DNA from: a virus
Reading direction: 5' to 3' (one strand)
IMG/VR virus record: IMGVR_UViG_3300046010_003925
Location: 1-24,905 of that record
Length of the DNA: 24,905 nucleotides
Shown: positions 16,208 through 22,406 of the stretch, piece after piece
How the letters are laid out: each line of letters opens with the position of its first letter
How positions within the stretch are numbered: the first letter of the stretch is position 1
Notes under the pieces: model-generated
Databases searched by the model: none
The model's input: the letters and a program-made list of their open reading frames with translations, nothing else
Told to the model about the DNA's origin: nothing
Made by a program: the position numbers and the translations under genes

Positions 16208-17206
16208 TTAGAATTCGCGTGTTACCAAAGCTAACATTGGAACTTGTTTGCTTTCTGGATACACTCGTGACCAGTTACCAGCAGTTGCTAATGCAGTCGC
16301 ACTTGCACCACCGATAGTCGTTGTACCAGCATACGAATGACCAATAGGTGCAATCGCTAATTCGATACGACTGTAAAGTGTTTCTAAGCCTGAACCTGTA
16401 CCCATTGATGGGTCGCGGAATACTTCAGTTGGAACTTTAGGCGAACCCATACCTAATTGAACTGCGCCATCGCCTAAGATGTAGGATGTGAACACACCTG
16501 CTGCATTAGGTAAGCCGTCATCATAGACTACTTTGAAGCCCATGTAGTACGCTACGTTAGTGTTCAAATCAGAATTCAATTGGAATGTGATTAAGTTTTG
16601 TTCCAACATTTTGAAATACACTTGTGAGTGAACATACAAGGTAGATAAGCTACCGAATGCGTCACCTTTTTTAGCAAGTGTGTTCAAGAACCATTTTGGT
16701 TGGAAATCAGTTGTACCTGCCACATAAGATGCGCCAGATTTATCGACAATCATGTCAGATGAGTTAGATGCTGCGTTAGCTGCAAACACACCTTTCAATG
16801 CTTGGACAACCAAGTATTGTGTGTTAATAGCCCAAAAATTAGATACACGACCTAAGATAGCTTGTACAGGGTCAGCTCCAGCCAAATCACCAGCCAAGTC
16901 ATAAACTGACCATGATTTGTTGCGCGACATACGATGAACAACTGCTTGCAATGAACCCAATTTAGCAGCAGTTGAAGTAGTTGTATCGTCAGTTGCTACG
17001 TTAGAATCGATAACTGAACCGTCATTGATGTCTTTAAACGCAGGTAAAGTAACGATATTGCCGCCACCCGCTAAGAAGTTATCTAAGAACGCAGAACGCT
17101 GTACAGCACCTGCTTGAATGAGTTTGCTTTTTTGAGCAGTTAAGACTTGTGTATATGCGGTAAAACTCTGTGGGACAATAATGTCTGAAATTTGTGTAGC
17201 TGCCAT
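16208..17206 (-). CDS. Major capsid protein (Gp13-like family)
   Basis: The 332 residues begin MAATQISDIIVPQSFTAYT, followed by KSKLIQAGAVQ, LAGGGNIVTLPAFKDIND and VVHRMSRNKSWSVYDLAG. This is the opening of Gp13-like phage major capsid proteins, which adopt the HK97 fold. YILGDGAVQLGMG and the C-terminal ELAIAPIGHSYAG segment also fit. No N-terminal delta domain is obvious, and a separate scaffold-like gene lies upstream, so a separate scaffold is likely. AAAGGA lies before the ATG. The gene has its own promoter and a terminator upstream of it, indicating independently set high expression. Confidence 0.92.
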   Translation of the reverse strand: MAATQISDIIVPQSFTAYTQVLTAQKSKLIQAGAVQRSAFLDNFLAGGGNIVTLPAFKDINDGSVIDSNVATDDTTTSTAAKLGSLQAVVHRMSRNKSWSVYDLAGDLAGADPVQAILGRVSNFWAINTQYLVVQALKGVFAANAASNSSDMIVDKSGASYVAGTTDFQPKWFLNTLAKKGDAFGSLSTLYVHSQVYFKMLEQNLITFQLNSDLNTNVAYYMGFKVVYDDGLPNAAGVFTSYILGDGAVQLGMGSPKVPTEVFRDPSMGTGSGLETLYSRIELAIAPIGHSYAGTTTIGGASATALATAGNWSRVYPESKQVPMLALVTREF

Positions 17207-17312
17207 GAGGTAAATCCTTTATTTAGTTTATGTGATTGTATTCATATTTTTCTCACCCATGTGATTAAAAAGTTAGTATTTAGTGATTCAAACCATGTTG
17301 AATTTATACGCT

Positions 17313-17341
17313 ACTGTACAGGAATTTGAATAAAAAGTCAA
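17313..17341 (-). promoter_or_regulatory. Promoter of the major capsid unit
   Basis: TTGACT (17341-17336) and TACAGT (17318-17313) have a 17-bp spacer. The leader to the capsid ATG is about 100 nt and holds three copies of AATCAC (minus strand) near 17237, 17266 and 17288. The promoter follows a terminator directly, resetting transcription before the capsid gene. Confidence 0.75.
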
Positions 17342-17387
17342 GCACTATTTTAACGATAAGTCAAATTTATTTTTGATAGGTAAAAAG

Positions 17388-17419
17388 AAACCCTTAATGA
17401 GATACCTCAGAAAGGGTTT
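17388..17419 (-). terminator. Terminator of the portal-scaffold unit
   Basis: Arms AAACCCTT and AAGGGTTT enclose a TGAG/CTCA inner helix. On the minus strand TCTTTTT follows. It lies about 185 nt past the scaffold stop, beyond the three-hairpin region, and just upstream of the capsid promoter. Confidence 0.85.
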
Positions 17420-17460
17420 TAGAGTAGGAGTAATAAAATGAAACACACATCAAACAAACC

Positions 17461-17595
17461 GAAGTTTTAAAAGTAATCTATATTATAAATCACTTTTAAA
17501 ACTTCCTAATACGAGGATATTGTACTAGGAAGTTTGTTGCATTATAACTGGAGAAGTTATGAAACGAGGATATTGTCACATAATTCTAGTTATAA
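17461..17595 (-). ncRNA. Tandem three-hairpin element in the scaffold 3' region
   Basis: Hairpin 1 (17461-17505) has perfect 14-bp arms; hairpin 2 (17499-17535) has perfect 10-bp arms; hairpin 3 (17542-17595) has 17 pairs with two small bulges. All have 17-nt loops. The loops of 2 and 3 share ACGAGGATATTGT (plus strand). Hairpins 1 and 2 overlap by 7 nt. The element begins 8 nt after the scaffold stop and lies before the terminator, so in the minus-strand reading it is a 3' untranslated region; a separate small RNA or a DNA-level protein site is equally possible. The structure is seen directly; the function is unknown. Confidence 0.6.
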
Positions 17596-17603
17596 GTAAA
17601 GAA

Positions 17604-18404
17604 TTATTTTCTATTCTGAGAAGCAGCTGCTTTTTGTAACTGAGCAGCTAATGCAGGGTTTTCACGCTCGATACGCATTTGTTCTGTCACATTACCGTTT
17701 ACACCACCGATGTAAGGATTGTTACCTTGATACATTTGTGCGCTAGAACCTCTTGCTCCACCACCGATATTATCGCCCCAATAATGAGGGTTCATCGCTT
17801 GTTGTTCACTCAACCACACATCAAAAGGTAAATAACCCACCACACCTGCAACGTCATTCTTCGTTAGGAATTTACCGTCCTCAGCTTCCACAAATAATCG
17901 TTCTGCTTTAAGCATGACTGTTTCTTCAAATCTAGGGTCAATTTTAGCCGCTTTAATTTTAGCAGTAAACTCATCGTTCATTCTACGAGTACGGTCTAAT
18001 TCTTCGTATCGCTTTACTTGTTGTTCAATCACAGAAAGTTGTTTGACTAATTGGTCACGTTCAGCGGTAATAGGTTGTAATTTAGCATTCGCTCTCGCAT
18101 TCGCCATAGCATCTAATTTACTATCATCAATAGCAGAACCTTTAGCGAGTTCTTCTAATTCAGTAATTCGAGCTAATTGCGTCTTAATTGCGTCAGGGTC
18201 TAAATCACCGTAAGCTGCTAATTTTTGTTTAGCTGCTTTAGTATCGTTGCGTTCTTTTTCTAACGCACCATATACTTTATTAAATTCTGATAACGGTTTA
18301 ATTCCTTCCACTTCCAACACAAATTTATCACCTGTTTGTACATACAAATTGTGAAGGTTCGCGTCTAATTCTTCTAAGCTATCGATTTCGTATTTTAAAG
18401 CCAT
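17604..18404 (-). CDS. Scaffolding-like protein
   Basis: This 266-residue protein begins MALKYEIDSLEELDANLHNLY with VLEVEGIKPLSEFNKV, an opening seen in phage scaffold genes. It continues as a highly charged coiled coil (residues 45-155: ALEKERNDTKAAKQKL, ITELEELA, QLSVIEQQVKRYEELDR). The C-terminus is Gly/Asn/Gln-rich, then a short basic helix (LAAQLQKAAASQNRK), as expected for a capsid-binding tail. The location between portal and capsid is the usual scaffold position. AAGGAAA precedes the ATG, and only 12 nt separate it from the portal stop. Confidence 0.85.
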   Translation of the reverse strand: MALKYEIDSLEELDANLHNLYVQTGDKFVLEVEGIKPLSEFNKVYGALEKERNDTKAAKQKLAAYGDLDPDAIKTQLARITELEELAKGSAIDDSKLDAMANARANAKLQPITAERDQLVKQLSVIEQQVKRYEELDRTRRMNDEFTAKIKAAKIDPRFEETVMLKAERLFVEAEDGKFLTKNDVAGVVGYLPFDVWLSEQQAMNPHYWGDNIGGGARGSSAQMYQGNNPYIGGVNGNVTEQMRIERENPALAAQLQKAAASQNRK

Positions 18405-18416
18405 CTTTAAGTTTCC

Positions 18417-19889
18417 TTATTTATTTGCCAACATTGGCGATTGTTGAGCGACATCGCTCGGTGTATTCGTTGGTTTAACTACTTCAATAGGCGGAGCTAA
18501 TTCTTCCCTATCCATTTGCTTACGTTCTTCTTCATACGTCATATTCGTCATATTTTGTGAACGTAAAATCTCGTGTAATGCAGCATCTGAAATAGGAAGC
18601 AATCCTGTTTGTTTCGCGGTAATCAACTGTGCGAAGTCCTGACCTGTCATAGATTTGTCAGAGAACTGTAGATTAGGAATGACTTTAACTTGAGAATCAT
18701 CTAAGTTCATCCATCTAGCACACTTCTTCAATAGTTCTTCTAAACCGTAAGCAGCCGTCACAGCTACTTGATTTAGATTAGCTGTTTGTGCAGCCATTCT
18801 CGTTTTAAGCGCGTCACCTGACTCTTGTTTAGAATTAGAGTTCATTAACTGACCTGCTTTAGTTACAGCGGCAGTCTTATCATTCTCTAATGAATGTCGC
18901 ATTTCAGTTAGACCCGATGAACTCACCCCGATGAATTTAGCATCTCCACCTTGGTCAACATCAATCTTAGAACCTGCGCCAATACGAGTAGCCTCACCGT
19001 CATTTCTAGCACCCCCAATCACAACTAATGTGTCTTGCCCTTGCATATACAAGGTGTGACGATAATCAGCTTCAGCACGATAGATGGCGAGCGATAAGTT
19101 AGCTAGTCCTAATAACGGCGGCACGTCAGGTGTACACAGAATATCTTTCGAGTTAATAAACACAAAGGGGATTTCAGTTAGCGTTTGTCCTCTAAACTTA
19201 GGCGTGACAAAACTCTCTTGTGTCTGTGAACCGTCAGTATATAGCAACACCGCTTGTTTATATTCGCTCGACTGATTATCTTCTTCGTTAGTTAATAAAT
19301 CACCTAACGATAATACACGATGTTTAGGTTGCTCAAACCATCCTAATCCTTCACGAACCCATGTTGTCTCATCTAACACAACTAAGTTTAGCGCGTTGAA
19401 TCCTACGTTATCTGAACCTTCGTCCCAATTGATAATATGTTCAGCATCATACATTGCGATATACGGATTACCACTACCGCTTGAGTCGATGTCTAATAAT
19501 AAACCAGAACGACCTGTAATGAACTGCTGTGCGTGTAATCTACGAAGTAAATGGTCTAAGTTATCGCCATTGATAGTCGCTTTATCACGCAAGAACTCCA
19601 TTTCAGGAGGTAGTTTTATTTGAGTTGGTTTATAGTGAAGCAAACCAATATAGCTTTCAACGGCATCATGCACAAAGTTGTGATATACCGCGCGTTGCTT
19701 GTATGAATTGTATGCAGTGCGTCCTTCTTGACCCGATAACATTCCGTCTAAAATATGACCGCCTGTAGGAGGAAGATACGTTTCGTTTTTACTTTTAACT
19801 TGTTTTTCACCTTTATAACAATCTCGCATTAACGTCCAATCGTCAATACTCGTATTATATAAAGGGTGTGATGATAATGTCGTACTCAT
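18417..19889 (-). CDS. Portal protein (DUF4055-type)
   Basis: The 490 residues show a phage portal layout: WTLMRDCYKGEKQVKSK and YLPPTGGHILDGM near the N-terminus, YNSYKQRAVYHNFVHDAVESYIGLLHYKP, then AQQFITGRSGLLLDID and, later, AIYRAEADYRHTLYMQGQDTLVVIGG. A long helical segment follows (about 360-410), with KQESGDALKTRMAAQTANLNQ, the likely channel-forming stem helix. The C-terminal tail (from about 455) is polar and Pro/Thr-rich. The dodecameric portal forms the DNA entry vertex and docks the terminase. Its ATG overlaps the stop of the 52-residue ORF (TAATG). Confidence 0.88.
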   Translation of the reverse strand: MSTTLSSHPLYNTSIDDWTLMRDCYKGEKQVKSKNETYLPPTGGHILDGMLSGQEGRTAYNSYKQRAVYHNFVHDAVESYIGLLHYKPTQIKLPPEMEFLRDKATINGDNLDHLLRRLHAQQFITGRSGLLLDIDSSGSGNPYIAMYDAEHIINWDEGSDNVGFNALNLVVLDETTWVREGLGWFEQPKHRVLSLGDLLTNEEDNQSSEYKQAVLLYTDGSQTQESFVTPKFRGQTLTEIPFVFINSKDILCTPDVPPLLGLANLSLAIYRAEADYRHTLYMQGQDTLVVIGGARNDGEATRIGAGSKIDVDQGGDAKFIGVSSSGLTEMRHSLENDKTAAVTKAGQLMNSNSKQESGDALKTRMAAQTANLNQVAVTAAYGLEELLKKCARWMNLDDSQVKVIPNLQFSDKSMTGQDFAQLITAKQTGLLPISDAALHEILRSQNMTNMTYEEERKQMDREELAPPIEVVKPTNTPSDVAQQSPMLANK

Positions 19890-20047
19890 TACAGTGCTGC
19901 TTCCACAACAGCTACCTCAATTTCGACAGCCGTAGGTGATGTGAGTACGTCTACAACAGCGTCTACTGTTTTTTTAGTGGCGACTGATTCTACAGCGTGA
20001 GCCGCATCTTTAGCTGCGTGTTCGATTTGATGAAATATATTACTCAT
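19889..20047 (-). CDS. Small ORF upstream of portal (52 residues)
   Basis: The ORF has a good ribosome site (GAAGG, then ATG 20047) and a TAATG overlap with the portal start, so it is probably translated and coupled to portal. The peptide MSNIFHQIEHAAKDAAHAVE with VVDVLTSPTAVEIEV is Ala/Val/Glu/His-rich and amphipathic, without a signal or membrane segment. No family is recognised. It follows the HU terminator with no promoter of its own, so it must rely on read-through or an undetected start. Confidence 0.6.
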   Translation of the reverse strand: MSNIFHQIEHAAKDAAHAVESVATKKTVDAVVDVLTSPTAVEIEVAVVEAAL

Positions 20048-20077
20048 TTATTATCCTTCTATCGTTAAATTAAAATT

Positions 20078-20099
20078 AAGGGGTCGATTAAGACCCCTT
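20078..20099 (-). terminator. Terminator after the HU-like gene
   Basis: Arms AAGGGGTC and GACCCCTT form an 8-bp stem with a 6-nt loop, followed on the minus strand by an AT-rich tract (AATTTTAATTT) rather than a pure T-run. It is 14 nt past the HU stop. It may be leaky, because portal and scaffold have no visible promoter of their own. Confidence 0.72.
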
Positions 20100-20113
20100 A
20101 TTGTTAAACCATT

Positions 20114-20404
20114 CTATACAAGCTGCTTAGACGCTTTAAACGCTAAGTATGGTTTCTCTGGCGCAGCGGCAATATCCAATGCTTCACCTGTAGATGGGTT
20201 ACGACCTACACGCGCTTCACGAGCTGGTCGTACTTTAGTTTTGAATGTGCCAAAGTTAGGAATTTTAATGCTGTCAGATTTCGCTTGGTCATTGATAGTA
20301 CCAAATACAACGTCAATTACATCGCGTACTTCGTTGTTGGTGAGTGTAATACCTAATTGACCCAACTCTACTTTTACTGCTGACAAATAATCTTTTAAAG
20401 CCAT
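20114..20404 (-). CDS. HU/IHF-family DNA-binding protein
   Basis: The 96 residues have the full family layout: two N-terminal helices, then IPNFGTFKTKVRPAREARVGRNPSTGE. The RNPSTG tip (68-73) carries the proline that wedges into bent DNA, and PYLAFKASKQL closes the domain. Such proteins bend and compact DNA as dimers. A phage copy in the packaging/head region could act in cos or pac complex formation, replication or regulation of phage promoters. It has its own consensus promoter with a palindrome in the spacer and its own terminator. The family is certain; the specific role is inferred. Confidence 0.95.
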   Translation of the reverse strand: MALKDYLSAVKVELGQLGITLTNNEVRDVIDVVFGTINDQAKSDSIKIPNFGTFKTKVRPAREARVGRNPSTGEALDIAAAPEKPYLAFKASKQLV

Positions 20405-20458
20405 TGTGATAAATCCTTGTGTTGTATTGAAAAATATGATATTTAAGTAATCAACGCG

Positions 20459-20487
20459 ATATTATCATAGCGAGTATCGCTTGTCAA
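20459..20487 (-). promoter_or_regulatory. Promoter of the HU-like gene, with palindrome in spacer
   Basis: TTGACA (20487-20482) and TAATAT (20464-20459) are 17 bp apart, with TGA before the -10. The spacer holds AGCGA-TAC-TCGCT, a 13-bp interrupted palindrome suited to a dimeric repressor. The leader is about 50 nt, and AAGGA lies before the ATG. Confidence 0.85.
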
Positions 20488-20515
20488 GACTTTTATTGAT
20501 TTAATCGTAATAAAA

Positions 20516-20539
20516 AAGCCGATAATTTATTATCGGCTT
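20516..20539 (-). terminator. Terminator of the three-small-gene cassette
   Basis: Perfect 10-bp arms AAGCCGATAA and TTATCGGCTT have a 4-nt loop. TTTTTTATTA follows on the minus strand. It lies 8 nt beyond the stop of the lipoprotein-like gene. Confidence 0.93.
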
Positions 20540-20546
20540 CGTCTGT

Positions 20547-20768
20547 CTACTCTTTACAAGTAAGCTCAATTTTATTCGGAGCAATATCTTTATTGATTCG
20601 CTCTCGATTAAGTTGTCGCAGTTCTAAGGGTAGCTTACAATACTCAGTCGCAATCGTTTTAACCACCATAGTGTCTATTTCACCTGCAACAGTTAAACCT
20701 GCGATTAGGTTGCTAGGCACACACGCCATTAACATTAGCGATGTTACGAACACAGTAATGTATTTCAT
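20547..20768 (-). CDS. Small putative secreted lipoprotein
   Basis: This 73-residue protein opens MKYITVFVTSLMLMACVPSN: a Lys, a hydrophobic run and a lipobox-like LMAC with Cys16, suggesting export and lipidation. The mature part is about 57 residues, with two further cysteines (EYCKLPLELR and the C-terminal LTCKE) that could form a disulfide in the periplasm. Its start overlaps the stop of the upstream gene (TAATG). Similar short phage peptides with a C-L-P ... N-x-I-x-x-x-C pattern are known as hypothetical proteins. Superinfection exclusion or Rz1-like functions are possibilities only; no Rz partner is seen. Confidence 0.72.
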   Translation of the reverse strand: MKYITVFVTSLMLMACVPSNLIAGLTVAGEIDTMVVKTIATEYCKLPLELRQLNRERINKDIAPNKIELTCKE

Positions 20769-20965
20769 TACTCAATGCTCGACAAACAGCTTTCGACAAA
20801 TGAATCACGATAAACTTCACCTAATTCGTTAATCCACACTACATCTATATGACGCTCTTCACAACCATTATCTGTAATATCTTCCACAGTCATTAAGGTG
20901 TCTAAACACACATCTGACTTTAAATGTACCACATCGCCTACTTCCAACGCTACTGTCACAATCAT
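20768..20965 (-). CDS. DUF2158-like small protein
   Basis: The 65 residues match the small DUF2158 (YodC-like) pattern: VGDVVHLKSD near the N-terminus, LMTVEDI, then HIDVVWINELGEVYRDSF and CL near the end. The family is a small beta-barrel of unknown function found widely in bacteria and phages. GGAG lies 7 nt before ATG 20965, and the stop overlaps the next start, so it is the middle gene of a three-gene cassette. Confidence 0.72.
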   Translation of the reverse strand: MIVTVALEVGDVVHLKSDVCLDTLMTVEDITDNGCEERHIDVVWINELGEVYRDSFVESCLSSIE

Positions 20966-21011
20966 TTCAAATCTCCAAAGTTTAAGGTTAATAATCGTCT
21001 ATTCCGATTTG

Positions 21012-21185
21012 TCATTCGTCATTGCAAGATTCATTTATCCATGATGACTGTTTGTAATCTTCAGGGTTAGGCTTAGTTTTCTTTTTGAAAATCTTATCGA
21101 AGTTTTCTTCATACAATTTTCGATTAGAGATTCTATCTCTATCACCTTTTCCTGCACCACTTGAGTTTCTTTCGTTATTAGCCAT
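21012..21185 (-). CDS. Small phage protein with GKGD motif
   Basis: This 57-residue ORF has GAGKGDRDRISN followed by YEENFDKIFKKK. This GKGD-x-x-R then Y-x-x-N-[FY]-D-x-I-F pattern recurs in short proteins of many phages, which supports it being a real gene. The function is unknown. It is Lys/Asp/Asn-rich, with no export signal. It is the first gene after the promoter at 21220-21249. Confidence 0.72.
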   Translation of the reverse strand: MANNERNSSGAGKGDRDRISNRKLYEENFDKIFKKKTKPNPEDYKQSSWINESCNDE

Positions 21186-21219
21186 ATCTAAATTTAATAA
21201 GTAATAAGTTGATTTGTGG

Positions 21220-21249
21220 AATATAGCATAGATTGTTTGTTTGTGTCAA
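21220..21249 (-). promoter_or_regulatory. Promoter of the three-small-gene cassette
   Basis: TTGACA (21249-21244) and TATATT (21225-21220) are 18 bp apart, with TGC before the -10. The -35 lies 5 nt beyond the stop codon of the HNH endonuclease gene, with no terminator between. Confidence 0.78.
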
Positions 21250-21254
21250 GATGT

Positions 21255-22346
21255 TTAACCGTGATTTGAAAATTCACCGTGTAATTCGGTAGATGCTTTG
21301 CAGTAGGCAGCGTGAGCAAGTTCGGGTGTGTCGTGATAGCCTAACCATTTAGACTTATTATCAAATCTAATAGTTGCTTGCCATTTATCTACTTTTTTAC
21401 TCCAAGTAACTCCTTTAAATCCAGAAGTATTATTAGCTGATTTTCCTCTATTTCTTGAATTTTCAAGATAAGATGATATTCTCAGATTTTCAATTCTATT
21501 ATCTAAAGCATCACCGTTTATATGGTCGATTATTTCGGCTTCTGTTGGCTTTTCACCACTGTGTAACCACCATACAAGTCTATTTAACCTTTGTGGCTTA
21601 TATGCTAATTTTACTCCCCAATATCCGTTTAGTAAATAACCAGCCTTCTTTCCAGACCACATTGAGTTCCACGCATTAGCTCCGCTTGCATTTTTGAAAT
21701 GGTGGTCAGGTCTGTTTTTCCAATATAAAAAACCAGTATCTCTCTCGTAAACAAAACATTCTTTTAGATATTGTAAAGTTAATTCAACATCATTAACAAT
21801 CTCTTTTGCTTCAAGATAATCATAACGATGTCTATTTTCTTCAGCATCCAATCTCGCTAATTTGGCTTCTTCAATGGTATCAAATACTCCTAAGTTAATC
21901 ATGTTATTCTTGATAGTCAAGAAGGCTTTCCATTTACCACTTTTAGTAACACTAACTCCAATCTCACCAGAAGTATTTCTGCTAGACGCTCGATTTTGAC
22001 CGTTTTCAGCAGATGTAACATCTCTTAAATTCTCAATTCGATTATTAGTTTTATCTCTATCAATGTGGTCGATTATGCCTTCTGGGTCTGCTCCAGTGTG
22101 AAGTTTCCAGATTGTTCTATGATTTAAATATCTAACGTCACCAATATCAAAGTATTTATAACCGCTAGTATAAGTAGAACCTACTTCTTTACCTGGATAA
22201 TGTTTATTAAATATATTCATCGAGCGTTCTGATTTAAAATGTTCTAAAGGTCGTTCTTTCCATAATAAAGAACCAGTTTCAGCACAGTAAGTGAACATTT
22301 CATTTAATAATTTTAAATCTGGCAAAGGTGTTATTTTGTTTTTCAT
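21255..22346 (-). CDS. Tandem double HNH-AP2 homing endonuclease
   Basis: This 363-residue protein is an internal duplication. Copy 1 (about 12-178) and copy 2 (about 191-360) each begin with a GxLxWK.RP.xHFK segment, then an HNH core (IIDHID with His94 and NNRIENLR; IIDHIN with His275 and LDNRIENLR), then an AP2-type DNA-binding domain (NTSGEIGVSV..KWKAFLTI; NTSGFKGVTW..KWQATIRF). Most free-standing phage relatives have one copy. The HR before the core in copy 1 (His76) is NR in copy 2 (Asn255). Such enzymes cut specific DNA sites and spread between phages. It has its own promoter, whose -35 overlaps the terL stop, and weak GAGAT before the ATG. HNH proteins can also assist terminase, but the AP2 domains favour homing. 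Confidence 0.9.
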   Translation of the reverse strand: MKNKITPLPDLKLLNEMFTYCAETGSLLWKERPLEHFKSERSMNIFNKHYPGKEVGSTYTSGYKYFDIGDVRYLNHRTIWKLHTGADPEGIIDHIDRDKTNNRIENLRDVTSAENGQNRASSRNTSGEIGVSVTKSGKWKAFLTIKNNMINLGVFDTIEEAKLARLDAEENRHRYDYLEAKEIVNDVELTLQYLKECFVYERDTGFLYWKNRPDHHFKNASGANAWNSMWSGKKAGYLLNGYWGVKLAYKPQRLNRLVWWLHSGEKPTEAEIIDHINGDALDNRIENLRISSYLENSRNRGKSANNTSGFKGVTWSKKVDKWQATIRFDNKSKWLGYHDTPELAHAAYCKASTELHGEFSNHG

Positions 22347-22377
22347 AGAATATCTCTAATAAATAATTTAAAAATAC

Positions 22378-22406
22378 AGTCTACCACAAAATATAAACCA
22401 TGTCAA
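22378..22406 (-). promoter_or_regulatory. Promoter of the HNH endonuclease gene
   Basis: TTGACA (22406-22401) and TAGACT (22383-22378) are 17 bp apart, with TGG before the -10. The -35 contains the terL stop codon TGA (22405-22403), so gene end and promoter are fused. Confidence 0.75.

Noticed and set aside
17438-17470. Plus-strand 10-residue ORF with an ideal AGGAG ribosome site, ending in hairpin 1
   Set aside because: It looks like a leader peptide, but no convincing rightward promoter is seen, and nothing downstream on that strand is a gene. A second short plus-strand frame from ATG 17559 runs antisense into the scaffold gene and has the same problem.
17499-17595. Resemblance of the GAGGAT loop to RNA phage coat-protein operators
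   Set aside because: Only a few bases match, loop size and bulge differ, and the phage is a double-stranded DNA phage.
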